A DNA stretch of 64,000 nucleotides from Maratus speciosus (taxonomy: Eukaryota; Arthropoda; Arachnida; Araneae; Salticidae): NCBI GenBank assembly GCA_963932465.1, contig OZ010791.1, forward strand, positions 152,379,915 to 152,443,914. The letters run 5' to 3'. How positions within the stretch are numbered: position 1 is the first letter of the stretch; each line of letters starts with the position of its first letter. The position numbers and the translations under genes were made by a program. Below are positions 33,071 through 43,945 of the stretch, one piece after another. The notes beneath the pieces were generated by a model that was given only the letters and a program-made list of their open reading frames with translations, searched no databases and was not told the origin of the DNA.

Positions 33071-33833
33071 GGGGCTGTACATATATAACGATATCACTTT
33101 AGAGGGAGGGAGACTCTGGCATTTGATATCGTAATGTATCTGTAGGAGGAGGTGTCTTTTGATAATCTTTATAATTTTTTATCTAAGCATTTTTTCCCCC
33201 CATCAAAATAGTCTTTTAGCTTTTTGCTTAGTCTGCTATCTATTTTTATGAAAGTACAAAGTTGTTACTAAAACAATTAAATAATTATAAAATAATTTTA
33301 TTCCAAAAATGAATATCCCAAAGTTTGGCATTCCTATTCTTCTGCCATATGAACATAGAATGCGTTGTTAGAGGAACTAGGTTCGAAATTATACTTGTTT
33401 TTTAACTCGTAAAAAATGGGAAGAATATTGGCCACTTGTTTTGTTGATAAGAACTTATTTTTGCTTACTCTTTTACCATACAGGGGGCAAGTGCAGGAAC
33501 ATGCATTATGTAACAAAAAGCTATTATTAAACACTTTTATATAATATTTCCTTAAAATGTTTTTTGGTATAAAGCTATTTCATGTTTAATAGTATTTTAT
33601 TGACTTTTTTTCATTAAAATCAGTAAAATATGTGAATAATAAATGTATAATATCGCTGCAAACGTATGAAAAGAAAAAGAAAGAAAAAATTATAATAATA
33701 AAAAGAATTTTTAGACATTGATAACGATATCATTGGGGGAAGTGGATTAGAAGATTGATAACGTATGATATTGTAAAGGAGGGAAGGGGCCCACAATTCC
33801 CCTAAATTTGATAAAGTTATATATGTACAAGCC
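33071..33833. mobile_element. TIR element (GGGGCTGTACATATATAAC)
   Basis: GGGGCTGTACATATATAACG at the left is inverted at the right as GTTATATATGTACAAGCC. Pairing continues imperfectly into GGAGGGAG (33105) against GGAGGGAAGGGGCCC (33778). GATAACGATATCA-type strings occur near both ends. The element is 763 bp, and the flanks TTA/TTTA give no clear duplication. Short ORFs inside have no motif. Confidence 0.65.
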
Positions 33834-34029
33834 TTTACAAACAAATTCTTTTGTTGTAAAATTTGCTTATGAATTTGTGAAGTATTTTGAATAACACTTT
33901 TGCAGCTTGTATGTGGTAATATTGCTATAAATTATTTAGTTTAAACTAAACTCGTAATATCTAATTATTATAATATAATATTATAATATAGTAGATTATT
34001 CCTGGTATTTTAATTGTGTGAAAAGCATT

Positions 34030-34035
<6 letters not shown>

Positions 34036-34073
<38 letters not shown>
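34036..34073. repeat. (AT)n microsatellite
   Basis: About 19 AT units. Confidence 0.97.
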
Positions 34074-34076
<3 letters not shown>

Positions 34077-34420
34077 GTGCGTGTAAAAACTATAAGGACA
34101 GCAAAAATTTTGGTAAATTGAAAATGCGACAAGTGAAATGGTAATTTAATATTGATCATAAAGTGGAAATACTAATATAAAAGTCAACAGAATGTATCTG
34201 TGTCCTTTTTATTGCGAAAAAATCATAATTATGCAAAAAACGCTATTTTTGACTGTGTAAAAACTTTAGGGACACCTGTATTTTTTTTTTTTTTTTTTTA
34301 GAAATGGTATATATAATTATTATTAAGGATTAACCGAAACAGGTTTTTAATGTAAAACCGAAACCGAATTTTGGAGATCTTCCTATTTTCGGCCGAAAAC
34401 AAAAACGAATATGTCCAAAA
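34074..34420. repeat. Two degraded transposon ends
   Basis: GTGTAAAAACTATAAGGACA (34081) and TGTGTAAAAACTTTAGGGACAC (34255) look like Tc1-type terminal sequences in the same orientation. From 34326, AAGGATTAACCGAAACAGG with AAACCGAAACCGAATTTT resembles the left end of the hAT-like element at 9318 (AGGGATTGACCGAAACAGG). The matching right end is not seen. Confidence 0.45.
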
Positions 34421-34699
34421 ACTTTTTTAAAGTAATTAAATTGTATGTATTATAGTAATTAATAAATACATAAATATATTATTAATTAATTACACGCACT
34501 TATTAAATATGCATAATAATTAATTAAATATGAGTATTTATGAAATATACATAATTGTTAATTAATTATACGTGTGGCTCAAGTCTGTGTGCCTTAGATT
34601 CAAAACGTTTTATTTTTCATATAAAATAAAATGTAACTAATTCATCAACTACACAGAAAGATTTTCTAATTATACGAATTTCATTTAATAAAAAAACAC

Positions 34700-34979
34700 A
34701 AATACAATCACGTAATTTAAAAAATGAATAGGAATTGAAAATTTAAATATGCAGCACAAACATATTATGTTTCTTGTTTTCACTTTCAGTTAATATTGTT
34801 ATGGATATTTTTGGTGGAAGTAAGTCGAGGGATGGGTGGGAACTCAGCATGCACATTACAAATTTTCATTCAATGAATTTTTTGACTCACTTGTACAATG
34901 TATTAATATTATACTCTGGCATTTTGTTTTTGTGAATCATATATATCTTGCTGAAGCTTTATTGCATTTATATTGAATA
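34700..34979 (+). repeat. Duplicated segment, copy A, left part
   Basis: ATTTAAATATGCAG..CAAACATATT, TTTCAGTTAAT..TGTTA, GATATTTTTGGTGG and AGCATGC.CA, through TATTAATATTATACT and TTTTGTGAATC, match copy B (36950-37187) in order. The copy is interrupted at 34979/34980 by a Helitron and resumes at 36449. Confidence 0.8.
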
Positions 34980-36448
34980 CTAGGGGGCTCGGCCCCCTAC
35001 GAGCTACGCTCGCCAACCCCCGTCCAGACACCGCAGACTCTAAATGCACGCTAATGTGATCGGCTCTAAAAAGATTTTGAAAGATTGAATTATAATTTAA
35101 AAAACACTGGCGATCTCCCTATAAACGGATTTCTATTCATTTCTCTTTGATTGGGGAAATTTTAACGCCAAATCCGCTGCGGTACTACTTGATTATCCCG
35201 TCGACTAATTTCGCCAAATTATATAAATCGCCAAACTACTCGCCAAATTATACAAATTGACATAATTTTTATTTTAAATAACGAAAGAACAAATAAATCA
35301 GTACAACATTAATAAAAATACAAATAAAACGTCGAAATAAAAATAACTTGATGACGTAGACACGTGTAACAATATTTCAAAATAAGCTAATATAAAAGGA
35401 ATTAAGTAAACATAATCTTTGTCTCCGGGTATTTTTTAACAAAGCGAAAAGAAAGTTCTTTTAAATGAGACATTTTAAATTAATCGTTTTTAATCTGACG
35501 TAATTTTGACCAAACTATTCCTTCTCTTTTTAATATTCACGTGAAAATGCTTGTGTTAGAAATGAAATATTATTTGCGCTTTCCTAAGAAAAATAGTTGA
35601 AAAGTATCCTCTCGAAATATCAAATAAATGTCTAGCGCAATTTGTAAATTTAAACCGTTTTGCAATATTATTTTGTGTTCATTTTATGCAATAACTGTAA
35701 TGTGACGTAAATATGACGTAATTTCTCCTATTTAAGACTTCTAACGCTTGTTAATAAATTTATTATTTTACAAATTCCTTTCTCTCTTAAAATTCACGTG
35801 TAATTATAGTTTTTATGACGTAATTTTTAATAAGTTCCTGCTTTTTGTACATAATTATTTAATTCTAATTCCAAATGTTGTTTTTTTTCTGTTTATAATA
35901 GTCACGTGTAAATAAATTTTTAATTTATTACACGTATAAATATTTTTTTTTTTTTTTTTTAAGCAAACATTATTGTTTCCGCTGTTTATACAGTTGGCAA
36001 CAGTTTAAATTAATATCACTTTCTAAAATCTGTAAAAAATATCTCTAGAAATGCTGAAAATTTGAATTTAAAATAGAAATAAAACCTCAAAAAATTAGCC
36101 AAATTAAAAAAAGAAATACAATCTGCACACCGGGAATTTCAAACGTATAAAATGATCTAAAAATGGTTAAATTCCCATGAATAGTTTTTGCTCCTATAAA
36201 ACTTCTTTAGTGGAACGATTTTGTCCAACTTTAGCATTAAATATTTCTTAAAATAACTCTTCGATTTGAAAACTGTCTGCATCAGCGTGTTTATCAAACA
36301 TTTCTGTATAATACTACCGATTTTCATATTTTTGTATGCATTATTTTTCTTAATATTAACGAAGAAAGACCTTCGGTCACAAAAAATTCAAAACCGGCGG
36401 CGGCGGCGGCGGTGACAGCGGCAGTTACTTTTTTTTAGAATAGAGAGA
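34980..36448 (-). mobile_element. Non-autonomous Helitron-like element
   Basis: On the minus strand the element starts TCTCTCTATTCTAAAA (from 36448) and ends with a hairpin running into CTAG: GGGGGCCGAGCCCCCTAG (to 34980). It sits exactly between A and T, as Helitrons do, and has no target duplication. The uninterrupted copy B (TTAATATTGTATCC near 41383-41397) shows the empty site. Rep/helicase coding is absent. The hairpin abuts CTAG, whereas canonical Helitrons have a spacer of about 10 nt. A (GGC)n run lies near its 5' end (36394-36412). Inside, 35184-35270 resembles the hAT-like MITE at 50015-50508. Confidence 0.85.
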
Positions 36449-36560
36449 TTGTATCCTTTAATTAAATAGATGGCAATGCCAGAATTAACTGAAAATTAAT
36501 TATATGTATTGAGCTTAACAATTTTGGATATTTGTTAATAATGTCAATTTTATTAAAAAA
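36449..36560 (+). repeat. Duplicated segment, copy A, right part
   Basis: TTGTATCCTTTAATTAAATAG, then TATGTATTGA and GTTAATAATGTCAATTTTATTAAA, match copy B at 41390-41500. It is the continuation of 34979 across the Helitron. Confidence 0.75.
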
Positions 36561-36709
36561 TGATCAGAGAAAGAAAAAAAAAGAAAAGAAAAAAATTTGT
36601 TAAAATGTGTGGAAGATAGTTGTGAGCCTTCCTAATGTATGAGAAAACTACTATCGTATATTTTGGGTAATGTTTTTTAAATAATTTTCAGTGCTAAGTT
36701 TTAATCTAC

Positions 36710-36712
<3 letters not shown>

Positions 36713-36742
<30 letters not shown>
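36713..36742. repeat. Poly-A run
   Basis: About 27-28 A. It is not attached to a recognisable retroposon body. Confidence 0.85.
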
Positions 36743-36745
<3 letters not shown>

Positions 36746-36949
36746 TGCTTTATTTAAATACTCTGTAAGAAAAAAGAAAGTTCGGGTAATATTTACATTC
36801 GGATGTAACTATATAAATACAGAAAATATAGTTAGTTTCTTTGTTTAATATAACAAAATTCTTATAAACTCAAGGCAAGGTTAACAAAGCTTTGGGGGAA
36901 AATATAATAATAATAATTTTTTGAGGAAGCATTCCACATCTTTAATTAA

Positions 36950-37187
36950 AACTTACAATCACATAATTAAAAAAAACTAATATTATTTGAAATTTTAAAT
37001 ATGCAGAGTAAACATATTGTGTTTTTACTTTCCTTTCAGTTAATAATGTTAGATATTTTTGGTGGGAGCAAGGTTGAGTAGGAGGGGGTGTACTTAGCAT
37101 GCGCAATACTAATATTCATTTAATGATTTTTTTCCTCATTTCTATACATATTAATATTATACTTTGATATTTTGTCTTTGTGAATCG
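36950..37187 (+). repeat. Duplicated segment, copy B, left part
   Basis: Homologous to 34700-34940 (see copy A). It ends in GTGAATCG (37180-37187), the left half of the target duplication of the element that follows. Copy B resumes at 41344. Confidence 0.8.
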
Positions 37188-37314
37188 CAATAGCGGATCT
37201 AAGGGGGGGGGGGGAGGGGGGCGATCGCCCCCCCTTGGGCTAATAAAGGGTTTGTAAAACGACATTATGCATCTTCACGGGAAATGACTTGGGGCGGAGC
37301 TCGAGCCCGGCACG

Positions 37315-38448
37315 ACCCGACCTGGGTCGCGCCAGTTTAAATCCACGAGACTCGGGCTGGGTCAAGTCTTTTCTCTTTTAGGGTCGGGTCCTGCCCTAAT
37401 CTTAATTATTTCTGCAGATTCGGGTCGGACCAGACTTCTTTTTCCTCCAGATTGAGCCTGACCTGGACTTCATTTTTCCTAAAGGTTTGCAATGGCCAAA
37501 AGTTCCAGGTCGGGACTCGGCCCGGAATAAAAGCTAAACTTTCAGCTAAACCGTGTCAGCCCGTATGATAAGCATTATTGGCCCGACCACCACCCGTGCA
37601 CTCCTCTAAATTCTTCCTCCCGAGCCCAAGTTGGTCCGATCCGACCCGGGTCGCGCCAGTTTAAATCCACGAGACTCGGGCTGGGTCAGGTCTTTTCTCT
37701 TTTAGAATCGGATCGTGGCCTGATCTTAATTTTTTCTGCATATCCGAGTCTTCCTAGAGGTCTGCACTGGCCAAAATTTCCAGGTCGGGGCTCTGACCAG
37801 AATAAAAGCTAAACATTTGGTCCGTTTCAGCCCGTATGATAAGCATTATTGGTCCGACCACGACCCGTGCACTCCTCTAAATTCTTTCTCCCGAGCCCAA
37901 GTTGGTCCGACCCGACCCGGGTAGAGCCAGTTTAAATCCACGAGACTCGGGCTGGGTCAGGTCTTTTCTCTTTTAGAATCGGATCGTGGCCTGATCTTAA
38001 ATTTTTCTGCAGATCCGAGTCTTCCTAGAGGTCTGCACTGGCCAAAATTTCCAGGTCGGGGCTCTGCCCGGAATAAAAGCTAAACATTTGGTCCGTTTCA
38101 GCCCGTATGATAAGCATTATTGGCCCGACCACGACCCGTGCACTCCTCTAAATTCTTTCTCCCGAGCCCAAGTTGGTCCGACCCGACCCGGGTCGAGCCA
38201 GTTTAAATCCACGAGACTCGGGCTGGGTCAGGTCTTTTCACTTTTAGAATCGGATCGTGGCCTGATCTTAAATTTTTCTGCAGATCCGAGTCTTCCTAGA
38301 GGTCTGCACTGGCCAAAATTTCCAGGTCGGGGCTCTGCCCGGAATAAAAGCTAAACATTTGGTCCGTTTCAGCCCGTATGATAAGCATTATTGGCCCGAC
38401 CACGACCCGTGCACTCCTCTAAATTCTTCCTCCCGAGCCCAAGTTGGT
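37315..38448 (+). repeat. Tandem array of ~270-bp units (about four copies)
   Basis: Each unit has CCCGACCCGGGTCG, CCAGTTTAAATCCACGAGAC, TCGGGCTGGGTCAGGTC, CTGGCCAAAATTTCCAGGTC and CCCGTATGATAAGCATTATT. The TTTAAATCCACGAG landmark starts near 37337, 37661, 37931 and 38203, so the periods are about 324, 270 and 272. The last three units are almost identical and the first is diverged. Open frames of 88 and 67 codons beginning MVRFSPYDKHYWPDHD are the repeat read in one frame, not genes. Confidence 0.92.
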
Positions 38449-39130
38449 CTGCAATCGTACTTATTTGTCATTCGTAAAAATTATATTTGTGTTGTACATT
38501 TGTTTAGCGAAATCTTTAGAAATTTAATTTGTTTTGATAAGTTACAGAGATGCATTTTCTAAATTTTACTTTTTTTCTTTGTAGAGCTTTAAAATTATGA
38601 TTTTCTTTTATCAACCGTTTCTTTCATTCTAAACTGATTATCTTACTGGATTTTTATTTGAATGTAATTGTCTAAGTCATATTTTTACGTAGTGTTTACG
38701 TACATAATTGCCTAAATAGTCATCGTTATAGTCATTAATATTGTTGTTTTTCTGTATTCATGACTTTCGAACATAATCTGAAAATAAAATATGAGCATAA
38801 GCAAGTGTACTTTATGAATAATTTTAATTGTTTTTTTTTTTATAGTTTTTTTTTATGTGGGTTGAACCTGGGCTTGGGCCTGATAACTTCAGACCAGGTA
38901 AACCTCTAACTGAACATATCGAAGCCAGCTTTTTTTTTTTTTTTAATGCTTAATTTCAGCCATCATCCCATAGCTACTGAATATACCGTGTGTCCTAAAA
39001 TGGACTGACTGATTTTAAAATTCAATAAATTGCAAATGGTGACAGATATTAAAAAAAAAATACTTGCAGGAGGGTTATGTAAGATGTCGGGAACAGGGTT
39101 GATTATGTTCCGAATTTTCCGAAAATTTAA

Positions 39131-39403
39131 CCCTCTCGCTGCGCAACCCGCGATTTCCACGGCCAACGTAAAAGTGGCAAAATTTGTGCAACCCGCAATT
39201 TCCGCAGCAAATCTTTTTTTTTTTTTTTTTTATGATCTAATTCTATTTTTTTTTTTTTTAAAACCTGTTTCACAAAGATTTTGGGACATATTTTACTCTA
39301 AAATGTGTGCAGATTTGAAATGTGTAATAAAAAATACGCGCAATTTTTGAAATTATTTTAGTAAAAAATAAATAAATAACAATAATAATACGCAGTTTCA
39401 GGG
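39131..39403. mobile_element. piggyBac-like MITE (TTAA), nested
   Basis: TTAA (39127-39130) precedes CCCTCTCGCTGCG. CGCAGTTTCAGGG precedes TTAA (39404-39407). The TIR is imperfect (9 of 13). The interior has two GCAACCCGC.ATTTCC..GC blocks and T-runs. This is the third insertion level: inside a mariner-like element inside a hAT-like element. Confidence 0.7.
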
Positions 39404-39469
39404 TTAAGGCATTCGGTTCCCAAAAATTTAGAAAATTCACCTATCCGAAAATTCGGACATAACAAATAA

Positions 39470-40020
39470 TCGCGAATTTTGATAAATGGTCTCCATAAAA
39501 AATCTATTTCGTCAATCGTTCGCAGAAAATAACTTCAATTTCGCCGAATGATCACAGAAAAATCGCGAATTTGGTCAGGGAGCCACGGAAAACATGCGAA
39601 ATTCTTCAAATGATCACGTAAAATGCAAATTTCTTCAAAAGGCTGCTGAAAGGAACTCGAATTTCGTTAAAGGATCGCGGAGAAAACGCAAATTTTGTCA
39701 AATAGCCGCGACCCCCCCCCCCCCCCCCCCCCCCCCCGCGAATTTCGTTAAAGGATCGTGGAGAAAACGCGAATTCCTTCAAAGAATCGTGGAAAAAAAC
39801 GAATTTAGTCAAAGAATCGCTTTGAAAACGCGAATTTAGTCAAAGGATCGCTGAAAAAACGCGAATTGTGTGGAAGGGTCACGGAAAAAACGCGAATTTT
39901 ATCAAAGGTCTGCAAGATTACACAAATTTCGTCAAAGGGTTGCGGAAGAAACGCAAATTTCATCAAAGTGTCGAAGACGTGCCAATTTCATCAAAGAGTC
40001 GTGGGAAAAATGCAGTGGTC
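39470..40020 (+). repeat. Degenerate ~33-bp tandem array (GCGAATTT motif)
   Basis: The unit reads roughly CGCGAATTT(C/T)GTCAAAGGATCG(C/T)GG(A)GAAAA and is repeated some 15 times with much divergence, broken by a run of about 25 C at 39713-39737. Frames in both directions across the array stay open because the period is near a multiple of three. They are not genes. Confidence 0.85.
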
Positions 40021-40315
40021 TCTTTTGAAAACAGCACACATACATACGTTTATTATTATAGGTATAATTTTTAATTTGAAATAATATACTGAACTAATTT
40101 TTGAAAAAAAAAAAAAAAAAAAAAAAAAAACAGGTTAACCCAAACCCAACTTGCAGGAATTTACACTCAGCCTGAAATCGATCCGAATCTAAAACAGCTA
40201 ACCCGACCTGCAAGAAAAATAATTAGTGCCAGAAGGGAATCCCCCCATCTGCTGTAACCTTTCAGAAAATTTTCTTTGAATTTCATATTTTTTTTTTTTT
40301 TTTACTGATAATTTT

Positions 40316-40481
40316 TTTTTAACTGCGATTCTTGATTTTAGTTTAAAATAGCAACGATAGATGTTGCTGGAAGCAATAGGATCTAAATTAGTTCCCGGAG
40401 GAGGTAGGCTTAACAACCATTGTTTACAACGCCATCTATCGCTGCTATTATACAGTAAAATCAAGAATCACAGTAAAAAAT
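40316..40481. mobile_element. Short hairpin MITE, nested
   Basis: ACTGCGATTCTTGATTTTA, then AAAATAGCAACGATAGATG, at the left is inverted at the right (CATCTATCGCTGCTATTATA, then TAAAATCAAGAATCACAGT). It is about 165 bp, inside the mariner-like element at 38986-40578. Confidence 0.75.
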
Positions 40482-40721
40482 CTCTTGACATCTTACATAA
40501 CCCTCCTGCAAGATTTTTTTAAATAGCTGTCACCATTCGAAAAGTACTAAATTTTAAAATCCAGTTAAGGACACCCGATATGTTTTTTAATAACTTTCAA
40601 AGCATTCTTTACTGAATTACAACTCACCTTAGATATAAAGAGACAAGCAAGTCTTATACCAAATTAGTATTTTTTACATAATTCTGGAGGTTAAAAAGTA
40701 TTCCTAAATAATTATTTGGAC

Positions 40722-40862
40722 GTGTCTGTTATGGAGATTATACTGCATATAGTTTTTATCTTCAAAAATGCTTAGACTTTCTTTAAAAAAAAAAAACGAG
40801 TCTGTTATGGAGATTATACTGCATATAGTTTTTATCTTCAAAAATACTTAGACTATCTTTTA
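40722..40862 (+). repeat. Tandem duplication of a ~73-bp unit
   Basis: GTCTGTTATGGAGATTATAC, then TGCATATAGTTTTTATCTTC and TTAGACT(T/A)TCTTT occur at 40725 and 40800 with one or two differences, so the duplication is recent. Confidence 0.9.
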
Positions 40863-40869
40863 AAGAAAA

Positions 40870-41275
40870 CGGGTCAACCCGAACCTTTCTCGCAAGTCGC
40901 AGTCGCAGAAAGTCCAATCCGAAACTGACCCAAACCGGATATAATGTATGTCAATCTGCCCCAAACCCAACGCGCTAGGCGCAGCTAAAAAGTAAATGTC
41001 AACCCGACCTGTTGCAGAAAAGTAGAAGCCAACCGGGCCCAAACCCTACCCACATAAAAAAATAGGTTAACCCGGCCCATAGTAAAAAAGTAGAAGTTAA
41101 CTCGACCCACAGCAAAAAATAAATATCAACCAGACCCAAACGCGATGCACAGCAAAAAAGTATAAGTTAATCCAACCAGCAGCAAAAAGTAGAAGTCAAC
41201 CGGGCCCAAACCCGACCCATAGCAAAAAGTAAAAGTAACACGACCCGCAGTGAAAAAATTAGCCCCGACCCGCGC
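40870..41275 (+). repeat. Degenerate ~40-bp array (AACCCGACCCA..GCAAAAAGTA)
   Basis: About ten units of the type CAACC(C/G)GACCCAAACCCGAC, then CCACAGCAAAAAAGTAGAAGT. Its CCCGACC wording resembles the 270-bp array at the other end of the same element. Confidence 0.85.
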
Positions 41276-41351
41276 ATCAGATTGGAGTTTCCAAGTTTCT
41301 AAAATCCCCCCCCCCCCTTGAGGACTCTCCAGATCCGCCCTTGGTGAATCG

Positions 41352-42728
41352 TATATACATTGCTGCATGTATGTTGTATCTATATTTAATATTGTATCCT
41401 TTGATTGAATAGGGAATAAAGGAAGATATCGTTACATGTATTGAAATTCGCAATTTTCAATATTTCTTAATAATGTTAATTTTATTAAAAGATGACCAAA
41501 ATTAAATGAAATAACTTTCAAATTTCGAATTTATGGCCGTTAATTTGAGTTATTGGAAATCTTATATTATGCTTTTGTCAAATAAAATTGTATTAAAAAA
41601 ATACTACTTGGGGTATTTTTTGTATAATTTATGTTCTTTTTGCACTGTAGTTTAATTTCATTATATAAATACTTAAATACGTGCCAATATATTGAATAAC
41701 TTCAGTAATAGGAGATATTTTGATAAAATTCTCTTACAATCTTTTATTTTTTTTTGTTTTTGTCGCTTTTAGGTGGAGAGGAGGGGGGGTGGGGGTTACT
41801 ACATTGAGATTCAACTTCTTTGTCTTACCCAGTGAGAAATACCGATGGCTGTATCTATTATCGTTTATAACAATAGGTCCAAAATCTCAACGAAACATCG
41901 AATTTTAAAGTATTCAATAAATTTGTGAAATATTTTTAAATATATCATATTGAAAAATGAATGTGTAACTCAGACTAAAATCTTCACTCTGCCCATATTT
42001 TCTTTACCTAACGATTTATAATAATATTTCTATCTATAAACAAACTTAAAAAAAAAAATACATATTGCAGTAATTAATTATAATCAATTGTGCTATGATT
42101 TTTCAGTAGTAAATTAATGTTGCTTTACATAAACAAAGGAAAAAAAATCACAAACACTGAATATTACGTAATTAAATTATGAAAACAAGTCATAGACAAG
42201 TTGATTTAATAATTATTTGTTTAAAATTAAGGATGGTTAAATTTCAAGGTAAACATGAACACCTAATAAACATAATATAAAGTAAAGTGAAACATCAAAA
42301 TCATTTTAGACAGGAGAATTACATTGAATCAATTTTTATTGTCATATTTAAATTTTTCTCAAACATTTTCTGAAATTTAGACATTTATAAAAGTCGAAAT
42401 TATTCAATTGAAACTTATTCCTTGATGGAATTCCCGTTTGCGTCGCTGTAATAATAACAATAATAACAGTAAAATTGTTCAATGTGATCTCGTGTATTTT
42501 AAAATCTGCAAAAGAAATTGAAATAGTATTTCCCTACTAACAAAAATAGCTGCCATGGGAGAACTTTCCGTTCCTACTGGCTCGTAAATTTTGTCAACAG
42601 ATAGCCGATAAGATCTCTTGGACTTCACGCCTATTATCGGTACACGCCTCTTTGACAGCTCGTAGGGGGGGTAGGAACGGTCTACTGTAAGAGCTGAATG
42701 CGATATTTTCCGCCAGTGACCAGCGCCC
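41352..42728. other. Rest of duplicated copy B, then non-coding stretch
   Basis: 41352-41500 matches copy A (34938-34979 plus 36449-36560). The rest is AT-rich without motifs. A GC-richer patch at 42560-42725 has GATAGCCGATAAGATC and CTATTATCGG, but no open frame or TIR I can use. Confidence 0.5.
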
Positions 42729-42732
42729 TTAA

Positions 42733-43155
42733 GGGTGTATTCGAAAAAAATATTTTTCCACCCTCAACAGCTCGAAATTTTCTGAGACATTTTCAGACTC
42801 ATTTTTAAAGGTAAAAACTAGAAACTTGCTGAGGTGACCTTTGAAGAGATGTATAAGAGGCCGTGCCGTTTCATTTTTCGGCTCAATTAATAAGAATTTG
42901 ATTTTTAAACAATTATTTTCTCAGTATAACCATTTTTCTTTTTCATTCTCAGATCTCCCGCTTCGGAAAATTCGTTTCAAAACGCCAACTTTCACATCAT
43001 TTTTTGCAAAATTTTCTGCATTTGTCAAAAAATCGACAAACACGGCACATTATGTAGTTTCTAAATAAGAGAATTTGGCAGTTTGATGCGTTTGAGAGCA
43101 AAAATGAATTTAAAAATAAGTTAAAAAAATAAGCAGTTTGGATTGTAATACACCC
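42733..43155. mobile_element. piggyBac-like MITE (TTAA)
   Basis: TTAA (42729-42732) precedes GGGTGTATT. AATACACCC precedes TTAA (43156-43159). The 9-bp TIR is perfect and the element is 423 bp. A 75-codon frame inside (42841-43068) has no motif. Confidence 0.78.
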
Positions 43156-43159
43156 TTAA

Positions 43160-43945
43160 GATAAAAAACTATGCAATAAGTTAACCATCTTTCGAAGGCA
43201 CATACTTGACTAAATTGTGGTGCGCAGTAAGTTTTTATTATTTTTTTTTTAATTCAAAATTTCATTAGTTGAATGGAGATTTAATTCATAGTTTGAAATA
43301 GTAGTTTTTACCTATTGTTGTTAGATTTTAAAAGTCCAAATAATAATAATATTTACAAACACTTTTCGCTTGAATAACTTTAAAATAATTGAGCTATTAA
43401 TCATTAAGCTTTAAAATAATTACACGCAAAAAGCATTAACTGGGGAAAATTTAAAACTATATATTTATCATATTTAAAACTATATTTTTAAAACGTCATT
43501 TATAAAGGGATATTTTTAACGCGTCGTATTACCATTTTCTTGAAACGTTTCCAAACACAGTATTTTAAATCGAAATATATAGTTACGGGAAAATTGAAAA
43601 AGAAAGAAATCTTTAAAATAATTAAATTATGACACGCGAAAAGCATTTAATGGTGAAAATTATCATCATAGTTAAAACTATATATTTAAAATGTCATATT
43701 TAAAACTATTTTCTTATAGCATCTAAAAACAAGAAAGAAACAGCTTGGATAGGACACAGTTTGCGGCAAAATCTGCCTGGCCTCCTATAATCAAAGACAC
43801 TGTTTTAAAAAATAATCTACCCTTCAGAATGGCAGTTTTACTGATAGGAATCATTTCTTTTATTTGAATTATCCTAATCTTATTTTTCAATACCGATAAA
43901 AATTCCATTATTTATTTGTGGTGATGAATTAATTTTTTTAATCTA
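43160..43945. other. Non-coding stretch
   Basis: Two loosely similar blocks (43380-43500 and 43610-43720) share ATTACACGCAAAAAGCATTAA-like and AAAACTATATATTT strings and may be an old duplication. Nothing coding is seen. Confidence 0.4.

Larger units (their letters stand above)
38986..40578. mobile_element. mariner-like element with ~100-bp TIR, nested
   Basis: GTGTGTCCTAAAATGGACTG, then TGGTGACAG and CTTGCAGGAGGGTTATGTAA, at the left are inverted at the right (40490-40578: TTACATAACCCTCCTGCAAG, CTGTCACCATTCG, CAGTTAAGGACACCCG). TA dinucleotides flank the tips. It lies inside 37188-41343 and is itself interrupted by 39131-39403. No transposase is seen. An array of 33-bp units fills much of it. 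Confidence 0.75.
37188..41343. mobile_element. 4.2-kb hAT-like element with perfect 8-bp TSD and tandem arrays
   Basis: The ends CAATAGCGGATCT and AGATCCGCCCTTG (inverse CAAGGGCGGATCT, 10 of 13) are flanked by GTGAATCG on both sides (37180-37187 and 41344-41351). Copy A carries a single GTGAATCA at the same place, which is the empty site. Just inside each end is a G- or C-run (37202-37221, 41306-41318). The element carries a ~270-bp array, a ~33-bp array and a ~40-bp array, plus nested insertions. No transposase is recognised. Confidence 0.82.

Noticed and set aside
38088..38562. Two frames starting with the same MVRFSPYDKHYWPDHD peptide, resembling a duplicated gene.
   Set aside because: They are the same frame read in successive units of the 270-bp tandem array; all units share it because of the DNA repeat.
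39594..40084. Several overlapping open frames on both strands with NFVKG and FAFSPRSFNEIR repeats.
   Set aside because: They come from the 33-bp array inside a nested non-coding element.
37315..41275. CRISPR-like arrays.
   Set aside because: Units are head-to-tail tandem repeats without unique spacers, in a eukaryotic context.
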